Of a stretch of DNA of 64,000 bases, positions 30,180-39,463 are shown piece after piece (the first letter of the stretch is position 1; each line of letters begins with the position of its first letter). Position numbers and translations under genes: made by a program. The DNA is from VAZQ01 sp963712565. GTDB lineage: Bacteria; Pseudomonadota; Alphaproteobacteria; Rhizobiales; Xanthobacteraceae. The stretch lies in assembly GCA_963712565.1 (NCBI GenBank), contig CAVQIP010000028.1:65316-129315 (forward strand), given 5' to 3'. Below the pieces are notes generated by a model. That model was not told where the DNA came from and searched no databases. It saw nothing but the letters and a program-made list of their open reading frames with translations.

Positions 30180-32525
30180 CTACTCCGCCGCCTCCTTCCA
30201 GGTGTCGCGATGGGTCTTGGGCTTGGCCTTGAGCCGCAATTGCGTGATCTCCTCGCGGTCGCGGATGCTGCTGCGGAAGATCTGGTCCTTGCCGGCGAGG
30301 TATTGCGGCGGGCAATGGACGGCGGGGACGTCGTACCAGGCCGCCGCCTTCATGGTGAAATAGGGATCGACGAGATGCGGCCGGGCGAGCGCCACCAGAT
30401 CGGCGCGGCCGGCGGCGATGATGGTGTTGACCTGGTCGGCGGTCGTGATCGCGCCCACGCACATGGTGGCAAGCCCGGCCTCGTTGCGGATCTGGTCGGA
30501 AAACGGCGTCTGGAACATGCGGCCGAAGACCGGCTGCGCGTCGGCGACGGTCTGTCCGGTCGACACGTCGATGAGGTCGCAGCCGGCGTCGGCGAACGCC
30601 CGCGCCACCTCGACCGCATCGTCGCCGGAAAGCCCGCCCTCCGCCCAATCCGTCGCCGAGATGCGCACCGACATGGGCTTCTCGTCCGGCCAGGCGGCAC
30701 GCATGGCGCGAAAGACCTCGAGCGGAAAGCGCAGGCGATTTTCCAGCGTACCACCGTATTGGTCGCGGCGGGTATTGGTGAGCGGGGAGATGAAGCTCGC
30801 CAGCAGATAGCCGTGCGCCGCGTGCATCTCCAGCATGTCGAAGCCGGCGCGCTCCCCGCGCCGCGTCGCCGCGACGTAATCGGCGATCACCTCGTCCATG
30901 TCGGCGCGCGTCATCTCGCGCGGGACCACGCTGTGCGGGAAATAGGGCAGCGGCGATGCCGAGACGATCGGCCAGGCGCCCTCCTCCAGCGGCTCGTCGA
31001 TGCCCTCCCACATCAGCTTGGTCGCACCTTTGCGGCCGGCATGCCCGAGCTGCAGGCAGAACTTGGTCTGCGACCGCGCGTGCACGAAATCGACGATGCG
31101 CTTCCACGCGGCTTCGTGGGCGTCGTTGTACATGCCGGCGCAGCCGGGCGAGATGCGCGCATCCTTCGACACGTTGGTCATTTCGGTGAACATCAGGCCG
31201 GCACCGCCGATCGCCCGCGAGCCGTAATGCACGAGATGCCAGTCGTTGGGCGTGCCGTCGTTCGCCGAATATTGGCACATCGGCGAAACCACCACGCGAT
31301 TTTCCAGCGTCATGCCGCGCAGGCGAAACGGCTGAAACATCGGCGCCCGCGGACGCGAGGTGTCGACCGGAAAGCCGAGCGCCCGCACGTCGCGCGCCAC
31401 CACTCGGTCGGCCTGCTTGACGAATTCCGGCGCGCGCAGGGCCAGGTTGTCGTAGGTGATGGCCTTGGATCGCGTCATCAGGCCGAAGGCGAACCGGGTC
31501 GGATCCATGTTCCAGAAGCGATCGACGTGCTCGAACCAGACCAGCGAGACGTCGGCCGAATGCTGCGTCTTTTCCACCTCGTCGCGCCGCCTGGTCTCGA
31601 AATGGGCGAGCGCAGCGCGCACGTCGCGCCCGCCGGTCGCACGGAACGCCTCGTACAGCGCAATCCCGTCCTCCATCGCAAGCTTGGTGCCGGAGCCGAT
31701 GGAGAAATGCGCGGTGGCTTTGGCGTCGCCGACCAGCACCATGTTGTCGGCCACCCAGCGCTCGCAGCGGATGGTCGGGAAGTTGCGCCAGATCGAGCGG
31801 TTGGTGATCAGCCGGTGACCCTGCAGCTCGTCGGCGAACAGGCCTTCGACGAAGCGCGCCGACGCCGTTTCGTCGAGCTTGCCGAGACCGGCGCGTGCGA
31901 AGGTCTGCGGGTCGGTCTCGATGATCCAGGTCGAACGCTTGGGCTCGTACTGGTAGCAATGGGCGATAAAGATGCCGTGCTCGGTCTCGCGGAAGAAGAA
32001 GGTGAAGGCGTCGAACGGCCGGGTCGAGCCCATCCAGGAAAAGAAGTTGGGCCGCAGGTCCACACTCGGCTTGAACCTGTCGGCGTAGGTCTCGCGCATG
32101 CGGGAATTGATGCCGTCCGCCACCACCACCAGATCGGCCTGGCGGATTTTCGGATCGGCCGGCGATATTTCGGCCTGGTACCTGATCTCGATGCCGAGCG
32201 AGCGGGCGCGCCGGCCCAGGATCTTCAGCAGATTCGCGCGCGAGCAGCCGCAAAAGCCGTTGCCGCCGATGCGGTGCGTCGTGCCGCGAAAATGGATCTC
32301 GATGTCGTCCCAATAGGCGAAGTGGCCGAGGATGGCGCGATAACTCTCGCGGTCGTAGGCTTCGAAGGTGTCGAGGGTCTGGTCGGAGAACACCACGCCG
32401 AAGCCGAAGGTGTCGTCCGGCCGGTTGCGCTCGAACACGATGATGCGCCGCTGCGGCCACGCCTTCTTCATCAGGATCGCGAAATAGAGGCCGGCCGGAC
32501 CGCCGCCGATCACGTGAACCTTCAT
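30180..32525 (-). CDS. bifunctional aryl-CoA flavin monooxygenase / old-yellow-enzyme reductase (2-aminobenzoyl-CoA monooxygenase/reductase or salicylyl-CoA 5-hydroxylase type)
   Basis: 781 residues from the ATG behind GGAGG. Residues ~1-390 are a class A flavin monooxygenase: 'VHVIGGGPAGLYFAILM' for FAD and 'NMVLVGDAKATAHFSIGSG' near the flavin. Residues ~400-760 are an old-yellow-enzyme domain: 'MFQPFRLRGMTLENRVVVSP' (first 20 residues), 'QLGHAGRKG', and 'HAAHGYLLASFISPLTN'. This two-domain order is that of 2-aminobenzoyl-CoA monooxygenase/reductase of Aromatoleum/Azoarcus and of salicylyl-CoA 5-hydroxylase annotations. It hydroxylates the ring and then reduces it. It diverges from the operon of beta-oxidation-like genes at 32688. 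Confidence 0.9.
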   Translation of the reverse strand: MKVHVIGGGPAGLYFAILMKKAWPQRRIIVFERNRPDDTFGFGVVFSDQTLDTFEAYDRESYRAILGHFAYWDDIEIHFRGTTHRIGGNGFCGCSRANLLKILGRRARSLGIEIRYQAEISPADPKIRQADLVVVADGINSRMRETYADRFKPSVDLRPNFFSWMGSTRPFDAFTFFFRETEHGIFIAHCYQYEPKRSTWIIETDPQTFARAGLGKLDETASARFVEGLFADELQGHRLITNRSIWRNFPTIRCERWVADNMVLVGDAKATAHFSIGSGTKLAMEDGIALYEAFRATGGRDVRAALAHFETRRRDEVEKTQHSADVSLVWFEHVDRFWNMDPTRFAFGLMTRSKAITYDNLALRAPEFVKQADRVVARDVRALGFPVDTSRPRAPMFQPFRLRGMTLENRVVVSPMCQYSANDGTPNDWHLVHYGSRAIGGAGLMFTEMTNVSKDARISPGCAGMYNDAHEAAWKRIVDFVHARSQTKFCLQLGHAGRKGATKLMWEGIDEPLEEGAWPIVSASPLPYFPHSVVPREMTRADMDEVIADYVAATRRGERAGFDMLEMHAAHGYLLASFISPLTNTRRDQYGGTLENRLRFPLEVFRAMRAAWPDEKPMSVRISATDWAEGGLSGDDAVEVARAFADAGCDLIDVSTGQTVADAQPVFGRMFQTPFSDQIRNEAGLATMCVGAITTADQVNTIIAAGRADLVALARPHLVDPYFTMKAAAWYDVPAVHCPPQYLAGKDQIFRSSIRDREEITQLRLKAKPKTHRDTWKEAAE

Positions 32526-32617
32526 GCGCGCCTCCACCGGACCCAAGCCCGCGAATCCCGCGCGGGCGGGCCGTCAGCCGATTATTTTAGGCTTGAAATA
32601 TTCCGCCGACAAGCTTG

Positions 32618-32638
32618 AAGCTTTAAAATTTTAAGCTT
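32618..32638. promoter_or_regulatory. AT-rich inverted repeat, likely MarR operator
   Basis: AAGCTT-T-AAAATTTT-AAGCTT, an imperfect inverted repeat around a perfect AAAATTTT centre, with another AAGCTTG just before it (32611). It lies in a 162-base divergent gap between the monooxygenase fusion (start 32525) and the SDR (start 32688), and is strikingly AT-rich for this DNA. The MarR gene in the neighbouring operon is the natural candidate to bind it; binding is inference. Confidence 0.6.
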
Positions 32639-32687
32639 AAAAGATGTCGCGCGGCGGGCCGATTCTCGGCCGGCCGGAGATCGCGCC

Positions 32688-33446
32688 ATGGGGTTCAACG
32701 GCAGCCACGCTTTCGTCACCGGCGGCGGCCGCGGCATCGGCCGTGCGGTGGCCGCCGCGCTCGCCGGCGCCGGCGCCGCGGTGAGCGTGATCGGCCGGAG
32801 CGAAGCTGCGCTGCGAGATACGGTCGCCGCCGGCGAAGCCCAATGGTACGGCACCGCCGATGTCACCGACCCGGCCGCGCTCGGCCGCCAGGTCAAGGCC
32901 GCCGAGGACGCTTGCGGTCCGATCACCATTCTCGTGAACAATGCCGGCTCGGTCGAGAGCGGCCCCTTCACCAAGACGCCTGCCGCGGCCTTCCGCGCCA
33001 TGTGGGACGTTCATCTCATGGGCGCGGTGCATGCCACGCAGGCGGTATTGCCGGGCATGATCGCGCGCGGCTTCGGCCGCATCGTCAACATCGCCTCGAC
33101 CGCCGGGCTCAAGGGCTACCCGTATGTCACGGCCTATTGCGCCGCCAAGCACGCGCTCGTCGGCTTGACTCGCGCGCTCGCGGCCGAGACCGCCACGCGC
33201 GGCGTCACCATCAACGCGGTCTGCCCCGGCTATACCGACACCGAGCTCGTGCGCGACAGCATCGCCCGCGTCGCCGCCAAGACCGCCCGCGCGCCAATGG
33301 AGGTGCTCGCGGAATACGCGAACGACGCGCCGATCGGCCGTCTGATCCGGCCGCAGGAGGTCGCCGCCGCCGTGCTGTACCTGTGCTCGCCGGAGGCCGC
33401 GGCGGTCACCGGCACGACGCTCGCGGTCGCGGGAGGGGAGATGTGA
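32688..33446 (+). CDS. SDR family 3-hydroxyacyl-CoA dehydrogenase-like protein
   Basis: 252 residues with GGAG 8 bases before the ATG. 'VTGGGRGIG' binds the cofactor, 'NNAGS' is intact, and the catalytic set is Ser in 'NIASTAG' and 'YCAAK'. 'CPGYTDTELV' is typical of acetoacetyl-CoA reductase-like SDRs. In the 2-aminobenzoyl-CoA cluster an enzyme of this class would oxidise the 3-hydroxyacyl-CoA formed after hydration. The stop TGA shares its A with the ATG of the MarR gene. Confidence 0.88.
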   Translation: MGFNGSHAFVTGGGRGIGRAVAAALAGAGAAVSVIGRSEAALRDTVAAGEAQWYGTADVTDPAALGRQVKAAEDACGPITILVNNAGSVESGPFTKTPAAAFRAMWDVHLMGAVHATQAVLPGMIARGFGRIVNIASTAGLKGYPYVTAYCAAKHALVGLTRALAAETATRGVTINAVCPGYTDTELVRDSIARVAAKTARAPMEVLAEYANDAPIGRLIRPQEVAAAVLYLCSPEAAAVTGTTLAVAGGEM

Positions 33447-33958
33447 TGGACGAGAGGACCATGCCGCTCGACGCCGAGACCAAGGTCGCCGAGCGGCCGC
33501 ACGACCACAAGGACGAATTGCGCCTGTGGCTGCGGCTGTTCACCTGCAAGGAGGTGATCGAGAGCGAGGTCCGCCGGCGCCTACGCGACAACTTCGACGT
33601 CACGCTGCCGCGTTTCGATCTGATGGCGCAGCTTTACCGCGCACCGAAAGCGATGACCCTGGGCGAGCTCTCGCAGCGCATGATGGTTTCGAACGGCAAC
33701 GTCACCGGCCTGGTCGACCGGTTGGTGGAGCAAGGCCTGATCAGCCGCCGGCCGTCGCCCAAGGACCGGCGCGCGCAATTCGTGAGCCTGACGGCGGAGG
33801 GGCGCCGTTTCTTCCGCGCCATGGCGCGTACCAACGGCGACTGGATCGGAGAAATGTTCGCTGGACTTTCCGCTGACGACATCGCGACCTTGATGCGGCT
33901 CTTGGCGAAGACCAAGGCGTCGGCGCGCCGCGCGATCGGCAACGGAGGGCCACGATGA
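33446..33958 (+). CDS. MarR family transcriptional regulator
   Basis: 170 residues. The winged-helix core is clear: 'LPRFDLMAQLYRAPKAMTLG' (first 20), 'SQRMMVSNGNVTGLVDRLVE', and 'RRPSPKDRRAQFVSLTAEG', the wing with its DxR motif. It overlaps the SDR stop by one base and the enoyl-CoA hydratase start by four. Regulators of this type usually repress their cluster and are released by an aryl-CoA or aromatic acid. The AT-rich inverted repeat at 32618 is its likely site. Confidence 0.92.
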   Translation: MDERTMPLDAETKVAERPHDHKDELRLWLRLFTCKEVIESEVRRRLRDNFDVTLPRFDLMAQLYRAPKAMTLGELSQRMMVSNGNVTGLVDRLVEQGLISRRPSPKDRRAQFVSLTAEGRRFFRAMARTNGDWIGEMFAGLSADDIATLMRLLAKTKASARRAIGNGGPR

Positions 33959-34788
33959 GCGCCGCCAACCCGGTGACCTTGCCGCTGGCGAGCTACCAGG
34001 CGCGTCACATCCGGCTGGCGGTCGATGGCAAGGTCGCGACCGTGACGCTCGATCGTCCGGACAAGAAAAATCCGCTCACCTTCGAGAGCTACGCGGAGAT
34101 CGTCGACCTGTTTCGGGCGGCGGCGAAGGACAAAGCCGTCAAGGCCTTCGTCGTCACCGGCGCCGGCGGCAATTTCTGCTCCGGCGGCGACGTGTTCGAG
34201 ATCATCGAGCCGCTGGTGAAGATGGACGCCGCGCAGCTGCTCGAGTTCACCCGCATGACCGGCGAGGTGGTCAAGGCGATGCGCGCCGCCCCGCAGCCGA
34301 TCATCGCCGCCGTCGACGGCGTTTGCGCCGGCGCCGGCGCGATCCTCGCCATGGCCTGCGACCTGCGCATCGGAACCCCGACGGCCAAGGTGGCGTTCCT
34401 GTTCAACCGCGTCGGGCTGGCCGGCTGCGACATGGGCGCCTGCGCGATCCTGCCGCGCATCATCGGCCAGGGCCGCGCCGCCGAGCTGCTCTATACTGGC
34501 CGCGTGCTCCCCGGCGAGGAGGCCGAACGCTGGGGCTTCTTCAACCGCCTCGCCGCTCCCGACACGGTGCTGCGGGAGGCGCAGCGACTGGCCGGCGAGC
34601 TTGCCGCCGGCCCGACTTTCGCCAATGCCATGACCAAGCGCATGCTCGAAATGGAATGGGCGATGTCGGTCGAGACCGCGATCGAGGCCGAGGCGGTGGC
34701 GCAGGCGTTGTGCATGGAGACGGAGGATTTTGCGCGCGCGTTCCGCGCCTTCGCCGCCAAGCAGAAGCCGGTGTTCGAGGGCAACTGA
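33955..34788 (+). CDS. enoyl-CoA hydratase/isomerase family protein
   Basis: 277 residues, start behind GGAGG and overlapping the MarR stop by ATGA. The crotonase fold is shown by 'DRPDKKNPLTFESY', the oxyanion-hole segments 'GAGGNFCSGGDVFEII' and 'DGVCAGAGAILAMACDLRIG', and the C-terminal trimerisation helices. The usual second catalytic Glu position lies in 'VGLAGCDMGAC', where Glu is not evident, so hydration may use another residue or the reaction may be different. Its role is likely hydration or ring-related chemistry on the CoA intermediate. Confidence 0.88.
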   Translation: MSAANPVTLPLASYQARHIRLAVDGKVATVTLDRPDKKNPLTFESYAEIVDLFRAAAKDKAVKAFVVTGAGGNFCSGGDVFEIIEPLVKMDAAQLLEFTRMTGEVVKAMRAAPQPIIAAVDGVCAGAGAILAMACDLRIGTPTAKVAFLFNRVGLAGCDMGACAILPRIIGQGRAAELLYTGRVLPGEEAERWGFFNRLAAPDTVLREAQRLAGELAAGPTFANAMTKRMLEMEWAMSVETAIEAEAVAQALCMETEDFARAFRAFAAKQKPVFEGN

Positions 34789-34789
34789 G

Positions 34790-35980
34790 ATGGGCCTCGA
34801 CGAAACCCTGACCTGGCCTTTTTTCGACGACGGCCATCGCCGCTTTGCCCAGGCGCTGGCACGCTGGGCGGATACCGTGCTGCCGGCGCTGCCGCACGAC
34901 GACGTGGATGCGGCCTGCCGCGCACGCGTGCGCGCGCTGGCCGAGGCCGGCTTCCTCAAGGCCGTGGTGCCGGCTGAGCACGGCGGGCTCCATCCGCGGC
35001 TCGACGTGCGCACGCTCTGCCTCGCCCGCGACATCCTGGCGTTCCGCGACGGTCTCGCCGACTTCGCCTTCGCCATGCAGGGCTTGGGCACGGGCGCGAT
35101 CTCGCTGTTCGGCGCGGCGGAGCTCAAGACCCGCTATCTGCCGCCGGTGCGCGACGGCCGCGCCATCGCCGCCTTCGCGCTGTCGGAGCCGGAGGCGGGT
35201 TCCGACGTTGCGGCGCTGGCGACGACGGCGACGCCCGACGGCAACGCGCACCTGCGCATCGACGGCGTGAAAACCTGGATTTCGAACGGCGGCATCGCCG
35301 ATCATTACGTGGTGTTCGCGCGCACCGGCGAAGGCGCCGGCGCCAAGGGACTTTCTGCATTCGTGGTCGATGCCGGGACGCCCGGACTGAGCGTGACCGA
35401 GCGCATCGAGGTGATCGCGCCCCACCCGCTCGCAACGCTCCGTTTCGAGGGCGTGCGGGTACCGGCTGCCAACCGCCTGGGCAAGCCGGGCGACGGCTTC
35501 AGGGTCGCGATGGCGACGCTCGATGTATTCCGTTCGACCGTCGGCGCCGCCGCGCTCGGCTTCGCCCGCCGGGCATTGCATGAAACCGTGGAACGCGCGG
35601 CGAGCCGCAAACTGTTCGGCGCGCCGCTCGCCGAACTGCAGATGACGCAAGCCGCCATCGCCGACAGCGCGAGCGAAGTCGACGCCTCCGCGCTGCTGGT
35701 CTACCGCGCCGCTTGGACCAAGGATCAGGGCGCCGCGCGCGTCACCCGCGAGGCGGCGATGGCGAAGATGTTCGCGACCGAGGCGGCGCAGCGCGTGATC
35801 GATCGCGCGGTGCAATTGCACGGAGGTCTCGGCATCACCAAGGGGGTCAAGGTCGAGGAGCTCTACCGGGAGATCCGGGCGCTGCGCATCTATGAAGGCG
35901 CGACCGAGGTGCAGAAGATCGTGATCGCGCGCGAGCTGTTGAAGCAGCGGCTAGGCAAACCTGCGCTCGCGGCGGAATGA
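34790..35980 (+). CDS. acyl-CoA dehydrogenase
   Basis: 396 residues, beginning one base after the previous stop. Family signatures are 'ALSEPEAGSDVAALATTAT', 'KTWISNGGIADHYVVFART' (FAD and substrate binding) and the C-terminal 'QLHGGLGITKGVKVEELYRE' (first 20), 'RIYEGATEVQKIVIARELL', where the family's catalytic Glu lies. It would introduce a double bond into a cyclic or linear acyl-CoA and pass electrons to ETF. It is part of the SDR-MarR-hydratase-ligase-RidA operon. Confidence 0.9.
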   Translation: MGLDETLTWPFFDDGHRRFAQALARWADTVLPALPHDDVDAACRARVRALAEAGFLKAVVPAEHGGLHPRLDVRTLCLARDILAFRDGLADFAFAMQGLGTGAISLFGAAELKTRYLPPVRDGRAIAAFALSEPEAGSDVAALATTATPDGNAHLRIDGVKTWISNGGIADHYVVFARTGEGAGAKGLSAFVVDAGTPGLSVTERIEVIAPHPLATLRFEGVRVPAANRLGKPGDGFRVAMATLDVFRSTVGAAALGFARRALHETVERAASRKLFGAPLAELQMTQAAIADSASEVDASALLVYRAAWTKDQGAARVTREAAMAKMFATEAAQRVIDRAVQLHGGLGITKGVKVEELYREIRALRIYEGATEVQKIVIARELLKQRLGKPALAAE

Positions 35981-36045
35981 GATTTGCAAGTAAAGCACGC
36001 GGAGGCTTGCGGAGTCACGATGGATCTCGACGAGGAGCGACAGCC

Positions 36046-37692
36046 ATGACCGCGTCGGCGCATCTCGACAGCTTCGCGCGCGACAACCTGCCCCCGCGCG
36101 CGCAATGGCCGGACTTCCGGTTCGATCTGCCGGAGCTGAAATACCCCGAACGGATGAATTGCGCGGTCGAACTGCTCGACCGCTGGGTCGCAGGGGGTGG
36201 GGGCAGCCACCCCTGCCTGATCGCGCCGGCGGAGTCGCTGACTTATGCGCAATTGGCCGAGCGCGTGAACCGCATCGCCAATGCGCTCACGCGCGACCTC
36301 GGCCTGCTGCCGGGTCATCGCGTGCTGCTGCGCGGACCCAACAGCCCGATGATGGTGGCGGCCTATCTCGCGGTCATCAAGGCCGGCGGCGTGGTGGTCG
36401 CGACCATGCCGCTGCTGCGCGCGAAGGAGATCGCCTATCCGATCGCCAAAGCGAAAATCCGCCTTGCGCTGTGCGATCACCGCCTGGCCGACGAGATAGA
36501 AAAGGCGCGCGCGCTGGCGGGCGATCTCGAGCGCGTGGTGTATTGGGGCGGGGGCACAGCCGATGCACTCGACGCTCTGATGGCGCAGCCGGGCTACGAC
36601 AGCTTCGCGGCGTGCGACACGGCGAGCGACGACGTGTGCCTCATCGGCTTCACCTCGGGCACCACCGGCGAGCCGAAGGGGACCATGCACTTCCATCGCG
36701 ACATGCTTGCGACCTGCGACAGCTACGGACGCCACGTGCTGCGCGCGAACGCGCAGGACCGTTTCATCGGCTCCCCGCCGCTTGCCTTCACCTTCGGGCT
36801 CGGCGGTCTCGTGCTGTTTCCGCTGCACGTCGGCGCCGCCACGGTCCTCATCGAAAAGGCGGCACCGGACGATCTGCTCGCCGCCATCGCCAAATTCGGC
36901 GCGACGATCTCCTTCACCGCGCCGACCGCCTACCGCGCGATGTTGTCAAAGCTCGCCGAGCACAATGTGTCGTCGCTGCGCAAATGCGTCTCAGCCGGCG
37001 AGGCCCTGCCGAAAGCCACCTTCGACGCCTGGCTCGCCGCGACCGGCATCAAGATCCTCGACGGCATCGGCGCCACCGAGATGCTGCACATCTTCATCGG
37101 TTCGCCCGAGAGCGAGGTGCGCCCGGGCGCGACCGGCAGGCCGGTGCCGGGCTACGAGGCGCGCGTGATCGACGCCGACGGCAACGAGGTTCCGCCCGGC
37201 ACCATCGGCCGCCTGGCGGTGCGCGGGCCGACCGGGTGCCGCTATCTCGCCGACAAGCGCCAGCGCCAATACGTGCAGGACGGCTGGAACGTCACCGGCG
37301 ACACCTACCTCATGGATGGCGACGGCTATTTCTGGTACCAGGCGCGCTCCGACGACATGATCGTCTCCTCGGGCTACAACATTGCCGGCCCGGAGGTGGA
37401 GGCCGCGCTGCTCGGGCATCCCGCGGTCGCCGAATGCGGCGTGGTCGGCGCGTCCGACGAGGAACGCGGGCAGATCGTCAAGGCCTATGTCGTGCTGCGC
37501 GGCGGCTACAGCGGCGACGCCGCTTGCACCAAGATGCTGCAGGAGCACGTCAAGGCAACGATCGCGCCTTACAAATATCCCCGCGCCATCGAATACGTCG
37601 CCGCGCTGCCGCGCACCCAGACCGGCAAGCTGCAGCGCTTCGAGCTGCGCCGCATGGCGGGCGACGCCGCCGCGCGCAAGCTCGCATCCTAG
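36046..37692 (+). CDS. aryl-CoA ligase (2-aminobenzoate/benzoate-CoA ligase type)
   Basis: 548 residues from the ATG behind GAGGAG. The P-loop 'GFTSGTTGEPKGTMHFHRD', 'GIGATEMLHIFIGSPE', the 'SDDMIVSSGYNIAGPEVE' hinge and the C-terminal lysine 'TQTGKLQRFELRR' are all present. The first 60 residues ('DNLPPRAQWPDFRFDLPEL') resemble the N-terminus of 2-aminobenzoate-CoA ligases. It would activate anthranilate or a related aromatic acid to the CoA thioester used by the monooxygenase fusion at 30180. Confidence 0.88.
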   Translation: MTASAHLDSFARDNLPPRAQWPDFRFDLPELKYPERMNCAVELLDRWVAGGGGSHPCLIAPAESLTYAQLAERVNRIANALTRDLGLLPGHRVLLRGPNSPMMVAAYLAVIKAGGVVVATMPLLRAKEIAYPIAKAKIRLALCDHRLADEIEKARALAGDLERVVYWGGGTADALDALMAQPGYDSFAACDTASDDVCLIGFTSGTTGEPKGTMHFHRDMLATCDSYGRHVLRANAQDRFIGSPPLAFTFGLGGLVLFPLHVGAATVLIEKAAPDDLLAAIAKFGATISFTAPTAYRAMLSKLAEHNVSSLRKCVSAGEALPKATFDAWLAATGIKILDGIGATEMLHIFIGSPESEVRPGATGRPVPGYEARVIDADGNEVPPGTIGRLAVRGPTGCRYLADKRQRQYVQDGWNVTGDTYLMDGDGYFWYQARSDDMIVSSGYNIAGPEVEAALLGHPAVAECGVVGASDEERGQIVKAYVVLRGGYSGDAACTKMLQEHVKATIAPYKYPRAIEYVAALPRTQTGKLQRFELRRMAGDAAARKLAS

Positions 37693-37706
37693 GTAAGGAG
37701 ATCGCC

Positions 37707-38141
37707 GTGGCCGAGAGCTCGATCCGACGGTCGTCCGCCGACGGCGCCGCCAACGTGGTGCTGCAGCCGCCCGGCTGGCCGCGGCCGAAGGGCTTCGCCA
37801 ACGGCATCCTCGCCCGCGGCGAGATGGTTTTCGTCGGCGGCATGATCGGCCAGGACAAGGACGGCCGGTTCGCGCAAGGCTTCGTCGCCCAGATGAAGCT
37901 CGCGCTCGAGAACATCGCCGCGGTGCTCGCGCAAGCGGGCGCCGCGCCGCAGCACATCGTGCGGCTGACCTGGTACGTGCGCGACATGGACGAGTATCTC
38001 GCCGACCTGCCCGCGCTCGGCGCCGCCTACCGCGATGTCATGGGCCGGCATTTTCCCGCCATGGCGGTGGTCGAGGTCAACCGCCTGGTCGAGCCGTTGG
38101 CGCGGCTCGAGATCGAGGCGACCGCGGTGCTGCCGCAATAG
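37707..38141 (+). CDS. RidA family (YjgF/YER057c) enamine/imine deaminase-like protein
   Basis: 144 residues from a GTG behind AAGGAG at 6 bases. 'GEMVFVGGMIGQDKDGRF', 'QMKLALENIAAVLAQAG' and 'FPAMAVVEVNRLVEPLARLEIEA' (first 20 only are family core) define the fold. In the family an Arg near the end binds the carboxylate, and here 'RLVEPLARLEIEATAV' fits. RidA proteins hydrolyse enamines and imines. In an anthraniloyl-CoA pathway the ring amino group passes through an enamine/imine, giving this gene a logical task. It is convergent with the TRAP permease, 2 bases apart. Confidence 0.9.
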   Translation: MAESSIRRSSADGAANVVLQPPGWPRPKGFANGILARGEMVFVGGMIGQDKDGRFAQGFVAQMKLALENIAAVLAQAGAAPQHIVRLTWYVRDMDEYLADLPALGAAYRDVMGRHFPAMAVVEVNRLVEPLARLEIEATAVLPQ

Positions 38142-38143
38142 GG

Positions 38144-39463
38144 TCACCGGCTCAGCAGCGCGGGCAGCCAGGTTGCGATCACCGGAAAGACGAAGATCAG
38201 GACGAGGATCAGAAGGCTCATCGCGATGTAGGGCAGCGATGCCATGTAGACCTGGTGCATGGTGATCGCGGGCGGCGCCACCCCCTTCATCGTGAACAGC
38301 AGCAGGCCGAAAGGCGGCGTGAGCAGGCCGAGCTGCATGCAGATCAAGAACAGCACGCCGAACCAGATGAGATCGACGTCGTAGCGCTGCACCAGCGGCA
38401 TGAAGAACGGCAGGGTGATCAGCATCATGCTGACCTGGTCGACGAAACAGCCGAGGAAAAGCAGGATCAGCAGCATCGCGATCACCAGGGCATCGACCGG
38501 AAGCCCCAGGTCCGTCACCAGCCCGATCAAGCCATTGACGACGCCGGAGAAACTGAGCACCTGCGCGAAGGTGGTGGCGCCCACGATGATGAACAGGATG
38601 GTGCCGGACACCGCCACCGTGCCGGTGAGCGCCTTCATCAGGCTCGCGACGGTGAGGCTGCGGTAGACGGCGGCGGCCAGGATGGTGCCGGCGGCACCGA
38701 TGGCGGCGGCCTCCGTGGGCGTCGCCCAGCCGCCGGTCATCGCCCCGATCACCAGCCCGAAGATGAGGACCAGCGGCACGACGTGGATCGCGAACGGCAG
38801 CCAGCGCGCGGCGCCCGACGGCCCCTCCTCCACGCGTTCGTCCGGCGCCAGCCCGGGGGTCATCGTGACCCGCGCGATGATGTAGCTGACATACATCACG
38901 CTCAGGATCAGACCCGGCACGATGCCGCCGATCAGCAGCCCGGCAATGGAAATGCCGGCGAGGCTGCCGAGCAGCACCGTGAGCGCCGACGGCGGGATCA
39001 GCATGTCGACGCCGCCGATGCCCATGATCGGCCCCATGGCCATGCGCGGATCGTAGCCGCGCGCCAGCATGGTCGGCAGCATCAGGCTGCCGAGCAGCGC
39101 GGTGGTGGCGATGGTGGAGCCCGAGATCGCCGAGAATACCGTGCCGGCGACGATGGCGATGACGGACAGCCGCCCGGGAACGCGGCGGATGATGAGCGCG
39201 AAGGCGTCGATCGCCTTGAGCGCCAAGCCGGTGTGGAACAGCACCTCGCCCATCAGCACGAAGAACGGGATCGGCGTGAGCGAAAAGCTGGTGATCGATT
39301 GCACCGCGTTGCGCGCGAGCTGGGCGAGGCCGGGCTCGCCGCCGAGGAAGAGCATCGCGCCGATGACGTTGAGCGCGAGGAACGCAAACGCGACCGGCAA
39401 CCCGAGGCCCATCGCCGCCACCAGGCCGCCGAACAGCAGAACGCTGCCTTCGATCCAGGTCAT
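38144..39463 (-). CDS. TRAP transporter large permease (DctM family)
   Basis: 439 residues with about a dozen membrane segments. The signature 'QLGLLTPPFGLLLF' matches the DctM C-terminal motif, and 'GIGGVDMLIPPSALTVLLG' the N-terminal half equivalent. It forms the sodium-coupled import channel with the DctQ at 39464, whose stop abuts this ATG with no gap. The DctP substrate-binding protein lies 130 bases further upstream. Confidence 0.93.
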   Translation of the reverse strand: MTWIEGSVLLFGGLVAAMGLGLPVAFAFLALNVIGAMLFLGGEPGLAQLARNAVQSITSFSLTPIPFFVLMGEVLFHTGLALKAIDAFALIIRRVPGRLSVIAIVAGTVFSAISGSTIATTALLGSLMLPTMLARGYDPRMAMGPIMGIGGVDMLIPPSALTVLLGSLAGISIAGLLIGGIVPGLILSVMYVSYIIARVTMTPGLAPDERVEEGPSGAARWLPFAIHVVPLVLIFGLVIGAMTGGWATPTEAAAIGAAGTILAAAVYRSLTVASLMKALTGTVAVSGTILFIIVGATTFAQVLSFSGVVNGLIGLVTDLGLPVDALVIAMLLILLFLGCFVDQVSMMLITLPFFMPLVQRYDVDLIWFGVLFLICMQLGLLTPPFGLLLFTMKGVAPPAITMHQVYMASLPYIAMSLLILVLIFVFPVIATWLPALLSR

